Of a stretch of DNA of 6,321 nucleotides, positions 1 through 6,267 are shown one piece after another. The translations under genes and the position numbers were made by a program. Under the pieces are notes generated by a model. The model made no database searches. It saw only the letters and a program-made list of their open reading frames with translations, and was not told the origin of the DNA. Positions within the stretch are counted from its first letter, which is position 1; every line of letters starts with the position of its first letter. Source of the DNA: G039029935 sp039029935 (GTDB taxonomy: Bacteria > Chloroflexota > Anaerolineae > Caldilineales > Caldilineaceae); NCBI GenBank assembly GCA_039029935.1, contig JBCCFC010000831.1, positions 1-6,321 of the forward strand. The letters run 5' to 3'.

Positions 1-179
1 ATACTTTTCTTTGTTGATTGAATAGGGAAGTATAAACCAGTAACACAGATTGATTATCTGTGGCGCAGGTAGCCAACCTGCGATACTTTCCTTTGTTGAT
101 TGAATAGGGAAGTATAAACCAGTAACACAGATTGATTATCTGTGGCGCAGGTAGCCAACCTGCGATACTTTCCTTTGTT
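1..179. repeat. 82-bp tandem repeat, two full copies and a partial third
   Basis: Units run 1-82 and 83-164, and a third copy matches for 15 bases (165-179) before diverging. The two full units differ at one base only (T at 8, C at 90). Each unit can form three successive hairpins. In unit 2 these are 83-91 with 107-115 (9 pairs, one G-T, 15-nt loop), 126-132 with 138-144 (CACAGAT/ATCTGTG, 5-nt loop), and 146-152 with 158-164 (CGCAGGT/ACCTGCG, 5-nt loop); the last two are one base apart. The array begins at the window edge, so more copies may lie to the left. It lies downstream of the deacetylase gene, with no T-run that would make it a classical terminator. It resembles REP/BIME-type intergenic elements in form; function is unknown. 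Confidence 0.93.
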
Positions 180-205
180 CATAACCAAATTAAATCGAGA
201 TATCC

Positions 206-1189
206 TCACTGGACAATTTTAACGCCATCGTCAACAGCCATCGTCTGATCCTCATCAGATTCGTTCTCTATCAAATTTTCTTCCGCCAGTTCCTCAGCAC
301 CCTCTTCCTCATCTTCCTCAAACAGCGATACAAACCGCGTATTCCGTGTCGCTTCCAAGGTGGTGATAAACCGCTCCAAGCTATCCGCTGTCGACTCCTT
401 GCTATCATGCAGCACCAACAGACTATGCTCCATCGGCATCATTTCTTGCAGCGTACTCTGTATCCAAGCACCATCATCACGCAACGCCCAGTCACGCGTA
501 TCCACCGTCCACATCACCGTGTTGTAGCCTTCAGCGGCTGCAATGTCTAGCACACGTTGGCTGACACGGCCATAGGGTGGGCGGAAGGGTCGCATCTCAT
601 GTCCCAACTCACCGATGAGTTCTTGGGTACGATTTAGCTCCCAACGAATAGAGGCATCACTGAGGGTAGTGAGGTCGGCGTGTGTATAGGAATGATTGCC
701 AATGATGTGTCCCTCTTCTACGGTGCGTTTGGCGATTGCGTAATAATCATCGACCGTGAGCAAATAACCCACCACAAAAAAGACGGCTTTGATGTTGTGG
801 CGGGCCAAAATGTCCAAAATTTTGGGTGTTTGGTCCAAGTTTGGGCCATCATCAAAGGTCAAGACCACCTCGCGCTCGCGCACACCATATCGATCCGGCC
901 AATCGCGGCGTGGAAATAGCGGTGAAATGGTGAGTGGCGGTTTGCGTTCAGGCTTCAAGCGTGGGCGAGGATTTGGGTAGGGGCGTGAATTCGGTAAGGG
1001 ACGTAGTATCTGTCCCGGGCGTGGTCGGGTACGGGCGGCAGTAGGATGCTGGCTGGCAGGTGTGTCTTGGGTAAAAGGGTGGGAAAACTCACGGGTCAGG
1101 CCGTGCAGCAGTTGATCCCACGCATGGACATAGCTGTTGAGCCAGTGCTGGATTGAATATCGGTTTGAATATGTAGTCAATTTTCTCAC
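206..1189 (-). CDS. Polysaccharide deacetylase (NodB / carbohydrate esterase 4 domain)
   Basis: CE4 enzymes remove N- or O-acetyl groups from glycans such as peptidoglycan, chitin oligomers or xylan, using a divalent metal. All five family motifs are visible: TFDDGP at residues 111-116 (D113 the presumed base, D114 a metal ligand), HSYTH at 166-170 (both His metal ligands), RPPYG at 203-207, DTRDW at 230-234 and LHDS at 260-263 (H261). The domain spans about residues 104-290 of 327. Before it lies a Pro/Arg-rich stretch (about 53-95), after it an acidic tail (291-321, mostly Glu/Asp). The start is GTG, preceded by AGGA 10 bases upstream; an in-frame TAG at 1202-1204 rules out a longer start. 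No signal peptide or membrane segment is seen, which is odd for an enzyme that normally acts outside the cell. Substrate cannot be told from sequence. It is transcribed divergently from the LRR gene. Confidence 0.93.
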   Translation of the reverse strand: MRKLTTYSNRYSIQHWLNSYVHAWDQLLHGLTREFSHPFTQDTPASQHPTAARTRPRPGQILRPLPNSRPYPNPRPRLKPERKPPLTISPLFPRRDWPDRYGVREREVVLTFDDGPNLDQTPKILDILARHNIKAVFFVVGYLLTVDDYYAIAKRTVEEGHIIGNHSYTHADLTTLSDASIRWELNRTQELIGELGHEMRPFRPPYGRVSQRVLDIAAAEGYNTVMWTVDTRDWALRDDGAWIQSTLQEMMPMEHSLLVLHDSKESTADSLERFITTLEATRNTRFVSLFEEDEEEGAEELAEENLIENESDEDQTMAVDDGVKIVQ

Positions 1190-1333
1190 AGACTGTTTTT
1201 CCTATGTGCAATTCTTCAATATTCTGGTTTGTTGTTTGTATGATAAGATTATCTTGTATTGAATTGTCTGGGTAAGCACAAGCCTGTACCCATCTAGCGC
1301 ATTATAGCATTTTTTGAACCAAAGGGAAATCCG
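1190..1333. promoter_or_regulatory. Divergent intergenic region, presumed promoters for both flanking genes
   Basis: This 144-bp AT-rich gap must hold the start signals of two divergent genes. On the plus strand a weak candidate is TTCAAT (1215-1220), an 18-base spacer, then TATGAT (1239-1244). A near-palindrome GATAA-GA-TTATC sits at 1242-1253, and GGGTA (1270-1274) pairs with TACCC (1287-1291) across a 12-base loop; either could be an operator, but both are short. AGGGA at 1323-1327, six bases before the ATG, is the ribosome binding site of the plus-strand gene. The promoter boxes are tentative. Confidence 0.35.
1200..1203 (-). promoter_or_regulatory. Ribosome binding site of the deacetylase gene
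   Basis: On the minus strand AGGA lies 10 bases before the GTG at 1189-1187. It overlaps the in-frame TAG (1204-1202) that closes the reading frame upstream. Together these fix the start at GTG; a TTG three codons later is the only near alternative. Confidence 0.55.
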
Positions 1334-2422
1334 ATGCAGTATCAAAGACAGACTCTGCATGTTTTATTTTTAGCGTTCCTGATCCTGGCTTGTTTCTTTG
1401 TAATATCTAACAATGAGCAAGAACAAGCAATATTGTCTGCAAAACTTGATAATGAGCAACCACTAGCCGATATCTGTACAACCCAAGAAAATACGCTGCA
1501 AAATGAGTGTGAAGCGTTGGTCATACTCTATGAAACCACGGCAGGCGATAGCTGGCAAATGAATGGTGGTTGGCTGACAGAAGCGTCCATCTGTGATTGG
1601 ACAGGTGTTGGTTGCATGGTTGTGGACAATGCAGACACCAATGGGGCACAACGCCATGTGACGCGCATCAATCTATCCGCCAACCAGCTAACAGGAACGA
1701 TCCCCACCGAGTTGATTAACCTCACCCAACTGCGTCAGCTTGACCTAAGCGGAAATCAACTTACAGATGAAATCCCATTGAAATTGGGCAGCTTTGATTA
1801 TTTAGAGACATTGCTCCTGCATGACAACCAGTTGACAGGGCCGCTGCCATTTGAGTTTGGAGATATGCTTTCGTTACGTACATTAGATGTGTCGCAGAAT
1901 CAATTAACGGGTGGCCTTCCGTCCGGCTTTGCACAGTTAACAAATCTACACATACTCAAGTTGCACAATAACAACTTAAGCGGTGTTATTCCCCTCTCCT
2001 TGACGGAAATTTCAACCATGACCACTTTGACCTTTGCACAAACAGATTTGTGTGTGCCCATCGAGACACAGTTCCAAACGTGGGCGGTAGCATTGGATGA
2101 GCTTTCCGTCAGCGCATACACCTGCCCGTCACTGCTCCAAATTGACGTGCGAGATTTTTCCTTCCAACCTTCAATAGCTACGATTCGCGTTGGGGCAACG
2201 GTTCGTTGGGTGAACCATGATACGGTTGTGCATACGATTGTCAACACGAGTGTTCCACAGTGGTTTGATTCTGGCAACATAGAGACTGGTGAAATATATA
2301 CGATGATTTTTGATGAGGCTGGTACCTATCCATACATCAATGAGGTATTTCCAGATATGACGGGCGAGATTGTGGTCTATGAACATTTGTCAACGCTGTA
2401 TTTTCCGTCGATTTATCGTTGA
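1334..2422 (+). CDS. Exported leucine-rich-repeat protein with C-terminal degenerate plastocyanin-like domain
   Basis: Residues 7-25 are a hydrophobic export segment; I-L-A-C at 17-20 resembles a lipobox but hydrophobic residues continue beyond Cys20, so lipoprotein versus uncleaved anchor is open. Residues about 56-95 match the cap found before plant-type LRRs (C59, 'GDSW', 'GGWL', C87, C94). Five 24-residue repeats of the LxxLxLxxNxLxGxIP type follow at 109-228, then a sixth degenerate one and a Cys-containing cap (C240, C264). Residues 266-348 are cupredoxin-like ('FSFQPS', 'VGATVRWVNHD', 'DEAGTYPY', 'MTGEIVV'). Of the four type-1 copper ligands, H300 and M342 align, but the Cys and second His positions are N336 and F339, so copper binding is doubtful. 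The protein ends in YFPSIYR. LRRs suggest binding to proteins or glycans outside the cell; the partner is unknown. Confidence 0.9.
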   Translation: MQYQRQTLHVLFLAFLILACFFVISNNEQEQAILSAKLDNEQPLADICTTQENTLQNECEALVILYETTAGDSWQMNGGWLTEASICDWTGVGCMVVDNADTNGAQRHVTRINLSANQLTGTIPTELINLTQLRQLDLSGNQLTDEIPLKLGSFDYLETLLLHDNQLTGPLPFEFGDMLSLRTLDVSQNQLTGGLPSGFAQLTNLHILKLHNNNLSGVIPLSLTEISTMTTLTFAQTDLCVPIETQFQTWAVALDELSVSAYTCPSLLQIDVRDFSFQPSIATIRVGATVRWVNHDTVVHTIVNTSVPQWFDSGNIETGEIYTMIFDEAGTYPYINEVFPDMTGEIVVYEHLSTLYFPSIYR

Positions 2423-2428
2423 TCATGG

Positions 2429-2449
2429 GTAAGAAGTAAGAGTTAAGAA
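2429..2449 (+). repeat. Three tandem heptamers (GTAAGAA-like)
   Basis: GTAAGAA, GTAAGAG and TTAAGAA follow each other without a gap, starting six bases after the stop codon of the LRR gene. It is a short low-complexity repeat with no evident role. Confidence 0.6.
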
Positions 2450-2572
2450 CTATCAAATCTCTACGATGCCTCAACCATATAGCGTTGATATAGTCTATGG
2501 AACTTTTGCTCGTTGATTATCATTAAAAGAGAAGCACATTTCTTTTTTTACAAAAGGTATTACAGGACCCTG

Positions 2573-2597
2573 CTGCGCTCTCTGCGCCCTCTACGGT
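2573..2597 (-). repeat. Periodic CTGCG element, copy 1 (degenerate)
   Basis: A 25-base segment in which CTGCG recurs roughly every 9 to 10 bases and which ends in CTACGGT. It matches copy 2 at 22 of 25 positions. Read on the minus strand, this is the ACCG(C/T)AGAG...GCGCAGAG form that recurs between genes in many bacterial genomes and gives rise to spurious short open frames. Confidence 0.7.
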
Positions 2598-2664
2598 TGT
2601 TCCAGCAAGGTCAGGCCAGCATAAAATCAAAACCGTATAGAACTCGGCTTCTCATCTTTCTTCT

Positions 2665-2689
2665 CTGCGCTTTCTGCGCTCTCTGCGGT
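2665..2689 (-). repeat. Periodic CTGCG element, copy 2
   Basis: This is the better-preserved copy: CTGCG at 2665 and 2674, then CTGCGGT at 2683-2689, an exact 9-base period; a TTCTT stretch precedes it. On the minus strand it reads ACCGCAGAGAGCGCAGAAAG. It ends only 32 bases before the hydrolase start codon and 15 bases before its ribosome binding site, so it lies within the likely 5' untranslated or promoter region of that gene. Confidence 0.75.
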
Positions 2690-2721
2690 AAATACGCTTA
2701 ACGGAAGGAACAAAAAAATAT

Positions 2722-4734
2722 ATGTCACATTCTCATAAAAAATATCAAAATGGTGTACTCTTTGTACACGGGCTAGGCAACCATAAACGCGGTGCTGCGT
2801 TGACATCATTTGGTCAATCACTACTCCAGTGCATCAATGATTGTCATCGGAATGCAGATGAAAATGGTGTCCCTCTCAATCAATGGCGTAATGTGGAAGT
2901 TGACCATGCCGCCATTGAAGTCCTGCCCGATCAGTTGGGTGGTCCACCCCATGCTGCCGTACATATGAAATCCTCGGATAACCAAACAAGCAACGATGAA
3001 GATAATGAGACAAACACGATGTTACTGGCAGAATCACACTGGGATGCGACCTACCCAGCACCAACCTACCTCGATCTAATGACTTGGGCGGTCGATGTAT
3101 TGCCATGGACGATTATTACCCATGTCAACAAAACGCTACGCCGCGCCGAATATCATTTTTCGGACAGTCAGGGTGCATCTGCAGGAGAACGAGTTGGGGC
3201 GATTACCCGCTGGCTGGGTGCGCATCTCCTGCTGCTGGTGGCACTGCTGATGTCGCCGTTTTTGGTCTTTCTGATTATCTCATTGGCGGTGTTGAGTTCC
3301 ATCCCCATCCCCTTTTTGGGCAATATCATCGCATCCATCCAGCGTGGCTTGGCGAATACGGTTGGTGATAGCTTGGTGTTGGTGGGGAACCCACTGAGCG
3401 GGGCGGTTATCTATGAACGTGTGCGTCAAGACATCAAATGGCTGGAAAGGCGCTGTGAGAACGTCATTGTGATTGCTCATTCACAGGGGGCGGCGATTGC
3501 ACACCATGTTGTCCGCAACAACCAGGAGAAACTTGATGTGAGTCTCCTGATTACGCTAGGCTCAGGGTTGAGCAAACTCAGCAACATCATTTATCGCAAA
3601 GGTGCGAATGCCTTTGGCTATATGTGGAGTGCGATTACTGCTATTTTTATCACATCAGTGGCATCATTGGTGCTGATTTTTGATCTCACCATGTTGACCA
3701 CTGAATTCTCAAAGAGCATTGTCAATTTGCTCAACCCAAGCTTAATTGATTGGTTCTTGGTGCCCATCTGGTCTGTCTTATTGATTGTCAGCTTTACCAT
3801 CACTGTGATTGCGCGCCACTTTCGTTGGTCCGTTCTGAAATGGCAATTCATCTTGCTGTCAAGTGTGGGTTCAGTGGTTGCTCTTGTCGCCACCTATATG
3901 CTTCAACTGACACAACTTGAAGAAATGTGCTGGGCAATTGCCTTCTTTATCAATAGTATGCTTGCGCATATGGCAATGCGTGGATGGGAGTGGGAAAATG
4001 GCAAACAACCGCAGGCTAATGATCAAGAGGCACAGGACAAGGCCCTGTTTGAGGAGCGGTTTAAGCTCAATATTCCCTGGCATGACTACTATACTCGGCT
4101 CGATCTCGTCCCCAATGGCCCACTCCTTGACCGCTATGACCCGACCCATGACCGCTCCAATGAGTTTCAGCAGATGGAGATTCAAAATCGCAACGCGTTT
4201 CTTGGAGACCATTTTGAATATTGGAGCAACATGGAGCAGTTTGTCTATCCCGTTGCCAACGCGCTCAATAGGATTGCAAACAACGGTAGTGCAGATAACA
4301 CAGCACCACGTTTTGCCGACATCAATAGCCTTGTCCCACCCGAAGCAATTGAACGACGGCAAAAGCGGGTGACATGGCTCAATCGCGGGATGTTGGCATT
4401 GACGTTAGTCTTTCTCATGATCAGTACCCTTTTGTTGATCCCCGTCTTTATGGAAGCTAATCCAGAGGGGTACGCGGGATGGGTGCCAGCCCTTGAAGAG
4501 ATTTCGATGCGTTTCTATAGTCTGATGAATTGGACATTGCTGCCTGCCGCCTTCAACATGGTTTTGGGCGTTATGGTGGGCGAGGAAAATGAGATGACCG
4601 CCATGTTCCTGGGGTACTGTTTAACCTTGTTCTTCTTCTTTACATTTAGCCGTGTGATGTGGAACATTCTCTGGGCAATCCAGTTTGAGCGTCGGGATCG
4701 GCGGACCTTTTTTCAGGAGATTTCTGGTAGTTAG
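2722..4734 (+). CDS. Multi-pass membrane protein with lipase-like alpha/beta-hydrolase signature
   Basis: The N-terminus (LFVHGLGN, residues 13-20) looks like the first strand and oxyanion-hole loop of an alpha/beta hydrolase. IAHSQG (251-256) is the nucleophile elbow, an A-H-S-Q-G variant of GxSxG with Ser254. A plausible acid is D461 (DLVPNGP) and a plausible His is H497 (GDHFEYW), giving a Ser-Asp-His triad. Hydrophobic segments are seen at about 165-200 (one long or two short), 301-320, 341-363, 370-393, 402-418, 554-575, 602-620 and 626-648. Several of these lie between Ser254 and D461, so the hydrolase fold appears interrupted by a membrane domain. Residues 83-99 are a polar, Asn/Asp/Glu-rich loop. 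Substrate is unknown; a lipid or ester in or near the membrane is a reasonable guess. The gene stands alone and ends 84 bases before a strong terminator. Confidence 0.85.
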   Translation: MSHSHKKYQNGVLFVHGLGNHKRGAALTSFGQSLLQCINDCHRNADENGVPLNQWRNVEVDHAAIEVLPDQLGGPPHAAVHMKSSDNQTSNDEDNETNTMLLAESHWDATYPAPTYLDLMTWAVDVLPWTIITHVNKTLRRAEYHFSDSQGASAGERVGAITRWLGAHLLLLVALLMSPFLVFLIISLAVLSSIPIPFLGNIIASIQRGLANTVGDSLVLVGNPLSGAVIYERVRQDIKWLERRCENVIVIAHSQGAAIAHHVVRNNQEKLDVSLLITLGSGLSKLSNIIYRKGANAFGYMWSAITAIFITSVASLVLIFDLTMLTTEFSKSIVNLLNPSLIDWFLVPIWSVLLIVSFTITVIARHFRWSVLKWQFILLSSVGSVVALVATYMLQLTQLEEMCWAIAFFINSMLAHMAMRGWEWENGKQPQANDQEAQDKALFEERFKLNIPWHDYYTRLDLVPNGPLLDRYDPTHDRSNEFQQMEIQNRNAFLGDHFEYWSNMEQFVYPVANALNRIANNGSADNTAPRFADINSLVPPEAIERRQKRVTWLNRGMLALTLVFLMISTLLLIPVFMEANPEGYAGWVPALEEISMRFYSLMNWTLLPAAFNMVLGVMVGEENEMTAMFLGYCLTLFFFFTFSRVMWNILWAIQFERRDRRTFFQEISGS

Positions 4735-4744
4735 CCGCCTTTGA

Positions 4745-4797
4745 GGTGGGTCAGTGGTTTGGTATTCAGTAGGCCAGTATTTGGTCGGTGGGTCAGT
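4745..4797 (+). repeat. Short direct repeat GGTGGGTCAGT
   Basis: The 11-mer GGTGGGTCAGT occurs at 4745-4755 and 4787-4797, 42 bases apart, with a related CCAGTATTTGGT between them. It occupies the gap between the hydrolase stop codon and the terminator. It looks like a decayed short tandem repeat with no assigned role. Confidence 0.45.
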
Positions 4798-4818
4798 TTT
4801 TTGCCCTTGATTGAACGC

Positions 4819-4868
4819 AAAAGGGGTTGGCAGCCTGTCACTATAGTGATAGGTTGCCAACCCCTTTT
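4819..4868. terminator. Bidirectional intrinsic terminator, 23-bp stem
   Basis: Positions 4819-4841 pair with 4846-4868 around a TATA loop. Of 23 pairs, 21 are Watson-Crick and two are G-T; the outer 14 (AAAAGGGGTTGGCA with its complement) are perfect and the tip TCACTATAGTGA is itself a 12-base palindrome. The right arm ends in TTTT, and so does the minus-strand transcript, so it can stop both the hydrolase gene (ending 84 bases upstream) and the convergent gene (ending 9 bases away). The U-tracts are short and form part of the stem. Confidence 0.88.
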
Positions 4869-4877
4869 ATACGTTTA

Positions 4878-6263
4878 TTAACAATTTGAGCTAACTTGTA
4901 CCGTAACCCAGTTTGACCATGGCGGATTCGCATCTTGGAGATTGGTTTCATTTGAATCTAACTCATTGGGGACCCAAACCCTAAAGCGTGCTGTGTAGGT
5001 ACCCGCTGGCAAAGAGCCATTTAGATCAACGGTTACTTTGCCATCTTCAACCCATCGCCACTTCGCGATAGCACCCCCGGACTGTACTTCTAAATATCCT
5101 GTAAATCTAGGAGCCTCCACGAAGGGTGGTGCTAGACCTTCTCTTATTGTATACTCGACAGAACCATGTGTTCCCACACAGGTGCTTGATAGTGAATTAC
5201 CATTCAGAGTAACATGAAATCTAGGATTATGATAGTACTCTTGCAAGGTGATTTTTTGCGCAGGAGATTGTATTGTCGCGCTTAAACAATCACCTGTCGG
5301 GGCCTCCTGATAAATATCCGAAAGATTTGATATGTTACAAGATGGAGCTACTATACTCTGCATGCCACCATAATTATTGAAGTGCTTAATTAAGATTTGC
5401 ACCAAACCAACACCTTTAGCATAGTACCAAGACTCTCTGAGGAAGCCGGGGTTACTGCCACCTAGCGATCCAGTGATGTTTCCTTCATAGAAGTCTAAAC
5501 GTATCACATCGCTATATGTTGTTGAGTCAACTGTAACTGCACCCATATGTCTAATTCTTAATACCCACTGATTATTCGGTGACACTCCTGTTCCTTGATT
5601 AACCCATGGATTCGGACAAGCTGATGGGCCATATGACTGATAAAAAGAATTGCTCCCCTGTGCGTTATAAGCATTTGTAATAGAAGCTTTTGGCCCTAAG
5701 TTATATGCGGGGATATTGCCACCTGCAATGCCATATGACGTTACGCTACGAGGAATGCCAATGTCCTCTGCGTTTTGTCTATTGTATCTTTTATCGCCGA
5801 CGCCCCATAAATAATTATTGAAATTTGGAATCACGTTTTGGTTATAATTTGGAGATGCAAGCATCCATCTTAAATTGAGATCGAGATTTGGATTTCCCGC
5901 CCAGCTATGACTCCAAGTAAAAGGTGTCCAATACCCGTTAATATGATCTTTTGTAAAACGCCAAGGGCGTACAAGATGGCCACACCATTCTCGATCTTCT
6001 TCTATCTGTAGCCTTGTGGTTGCCTCTTGTGGTGTGTACCATGGATATCCCATGCCATAGTTGTTTACCGTCTTATAAATAAAAATGTAACCAGGTTCTT
6101 GTTCTACATAATCTTCCAACTTGAACGTTACATTGGTTGCGCTATATCCTGCGTCCAAGGAAGCTGTATGTGCTGCTGGTACGTTGTAACCCGCATCAAA
6201 CATAACCGCTACCATACTAAATAATAATACAATTGTTAGAAACCGTGTTTTGTTTCTAGCCAT
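4878..6263 (-). CDS. Secreted protein of unknown function, Trp/Asn-rich
   Basis: I do not recognise this protein. Residues 1-34 form a signal peptide: basic MARNKTR, a hydrophobic core at 8-22, and a possible cleavage after HTA (32-34). The mature part is rich in Trp, Tyr, Asn and Gly. Six cysteines (94, 216, 309, 326, 362 and the final residue 461) are compatible with three disulfides. Residues 233-295 alternate like beta-strands and include DVIRLDFYEG (252-261) and ESWYYAKGVGLVQI (277-290), a style seen in other exported bacterial proteins of unknown function. The last 115 residues, with GSLPAGTYTARFRVWVP (416-432), look like a beta-sandwich domain. AGGAGGT lies four bases before the ATG. 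By hand count some blocks are AT-rich (5821-5880 about 32% G+C, 6061-6120 about 30%) against about 57% at 541-600, but others are near 48%; recent acquisition is possible, not shown. Confidence 0.85.
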   Translation of the reverse strand: MARNKTRFLTIVLLFSMVAVMFDAGYNVPAAHTASLDAGYSATNVTFKLEDYVEQEPGYIFIYKTVNNYGMGYPWYTPQEATTRLQIEEDREWCGHLVRPWRFTKDHINGYWTPFTWSHSWAGNPNLDLNLRWMLASPNYNQNVIPNFNNYLWGVGDKRYNRQNAEDIGIPRSVTSYGIAGGNIPAYNLGPKASITNAYNAQGSNSFYQSYGPSACPNPWVNQGTGVSPNNQWVLRIRHMGAVTVDSTTYSDVIRLDFYEGNITGSLGGSNPGFLRESWYYAKGVGLVQILIKHFNNYGGMQSIVAPSCNISNLSDIYQEAPTGDCLSATIQSPAQKITLQEYYHNPRFHVTLNGNSLSSTCVGTHGSVEYTIREGLAPPFVEAPRFTGYLEVQSGGAIAKWRWVEDGKVTVDLNGSLPAGTYTARFRVWVPNELDSNETNLQDANPPWSNWVTVQVSSNC

Positions 6264-6267
6264 CTCA

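Larger units (their letters stand above)
2423..2721. other. 299-bp non-coding region carrying short repeats
   Basis: No credible gene is present. From left to right it holds a triple heptamer at 2429-2449, an AT-rich stretch (about 2450-2560), and two copies of a periodic CTGCG element at 2573-2597 and 2665-2689. AAGGA at 2705-2709 is the likely ribosome binding site of the hydrolase gene, 12 bases before its ATG, which is longer than usual. No convincing promoter pair or T-run terminator was found. A 62-codon open frame at 2513-2701 is judged spurious because its sequence is largely produced by the repeats. Confidence 0.7.

Noticed and set aside
1..179. CRISPR array
   Set aside because: The whole 82-base unit is repeated with no variable spacer, and the unit is far longer than a CRISPR repeat.
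680..980. Short plus-strand frames opposite the deacetylase gene
   Set aside because: They are antisense to the conserved CE4 motifs and have no independent support.
1270..1291. Possible operator or riboswitch-like hairpin in the divergent gap
   Set aside because: Only five outer pairs with a 12-base loop; too weak to stand as a feature of its own, so it is only mentioned within the intergenic entry.
1900..2280. 126-codon minus-strand frame opposite the LRR gene
   Set aside because: It is antisense to clear LRR and cupredoxin coding sequence and has no recognisable features.
2513..2701. 62-codon open frame on the plus strand (and a 64-codon frame at 2627-2821 on the minus strand)
   Set aside because: Their compositions (LRSLRPLR, LCAFCALCG; AESAESAEK) are direct translations of the periodic CTGCG repeat, there is no convincing ribosome binding site, and the minus-strand frame runs into the hydrolase gene.
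3871..4372. Open frames of 163 codons (minus) and 151 codons (plus) inside the hydrolase gene
   Set aside because: Both are shadows of the 670-codon gene, which has membrane helices, catalytic motifs and a ribosome binding site; the shadows show no domain features.
206..6263. A single multi-gene system linking deacetylase, LRR-cupredoxin, membrane hydrolase and secreted protein
   Set aside because: Strands alternate, gaps hold repeats or a terminator, each gene has its own ribosome binding site, and no shared substrate or partner is evident; nothing resembles a known defence, secretion or biosynthesis module.
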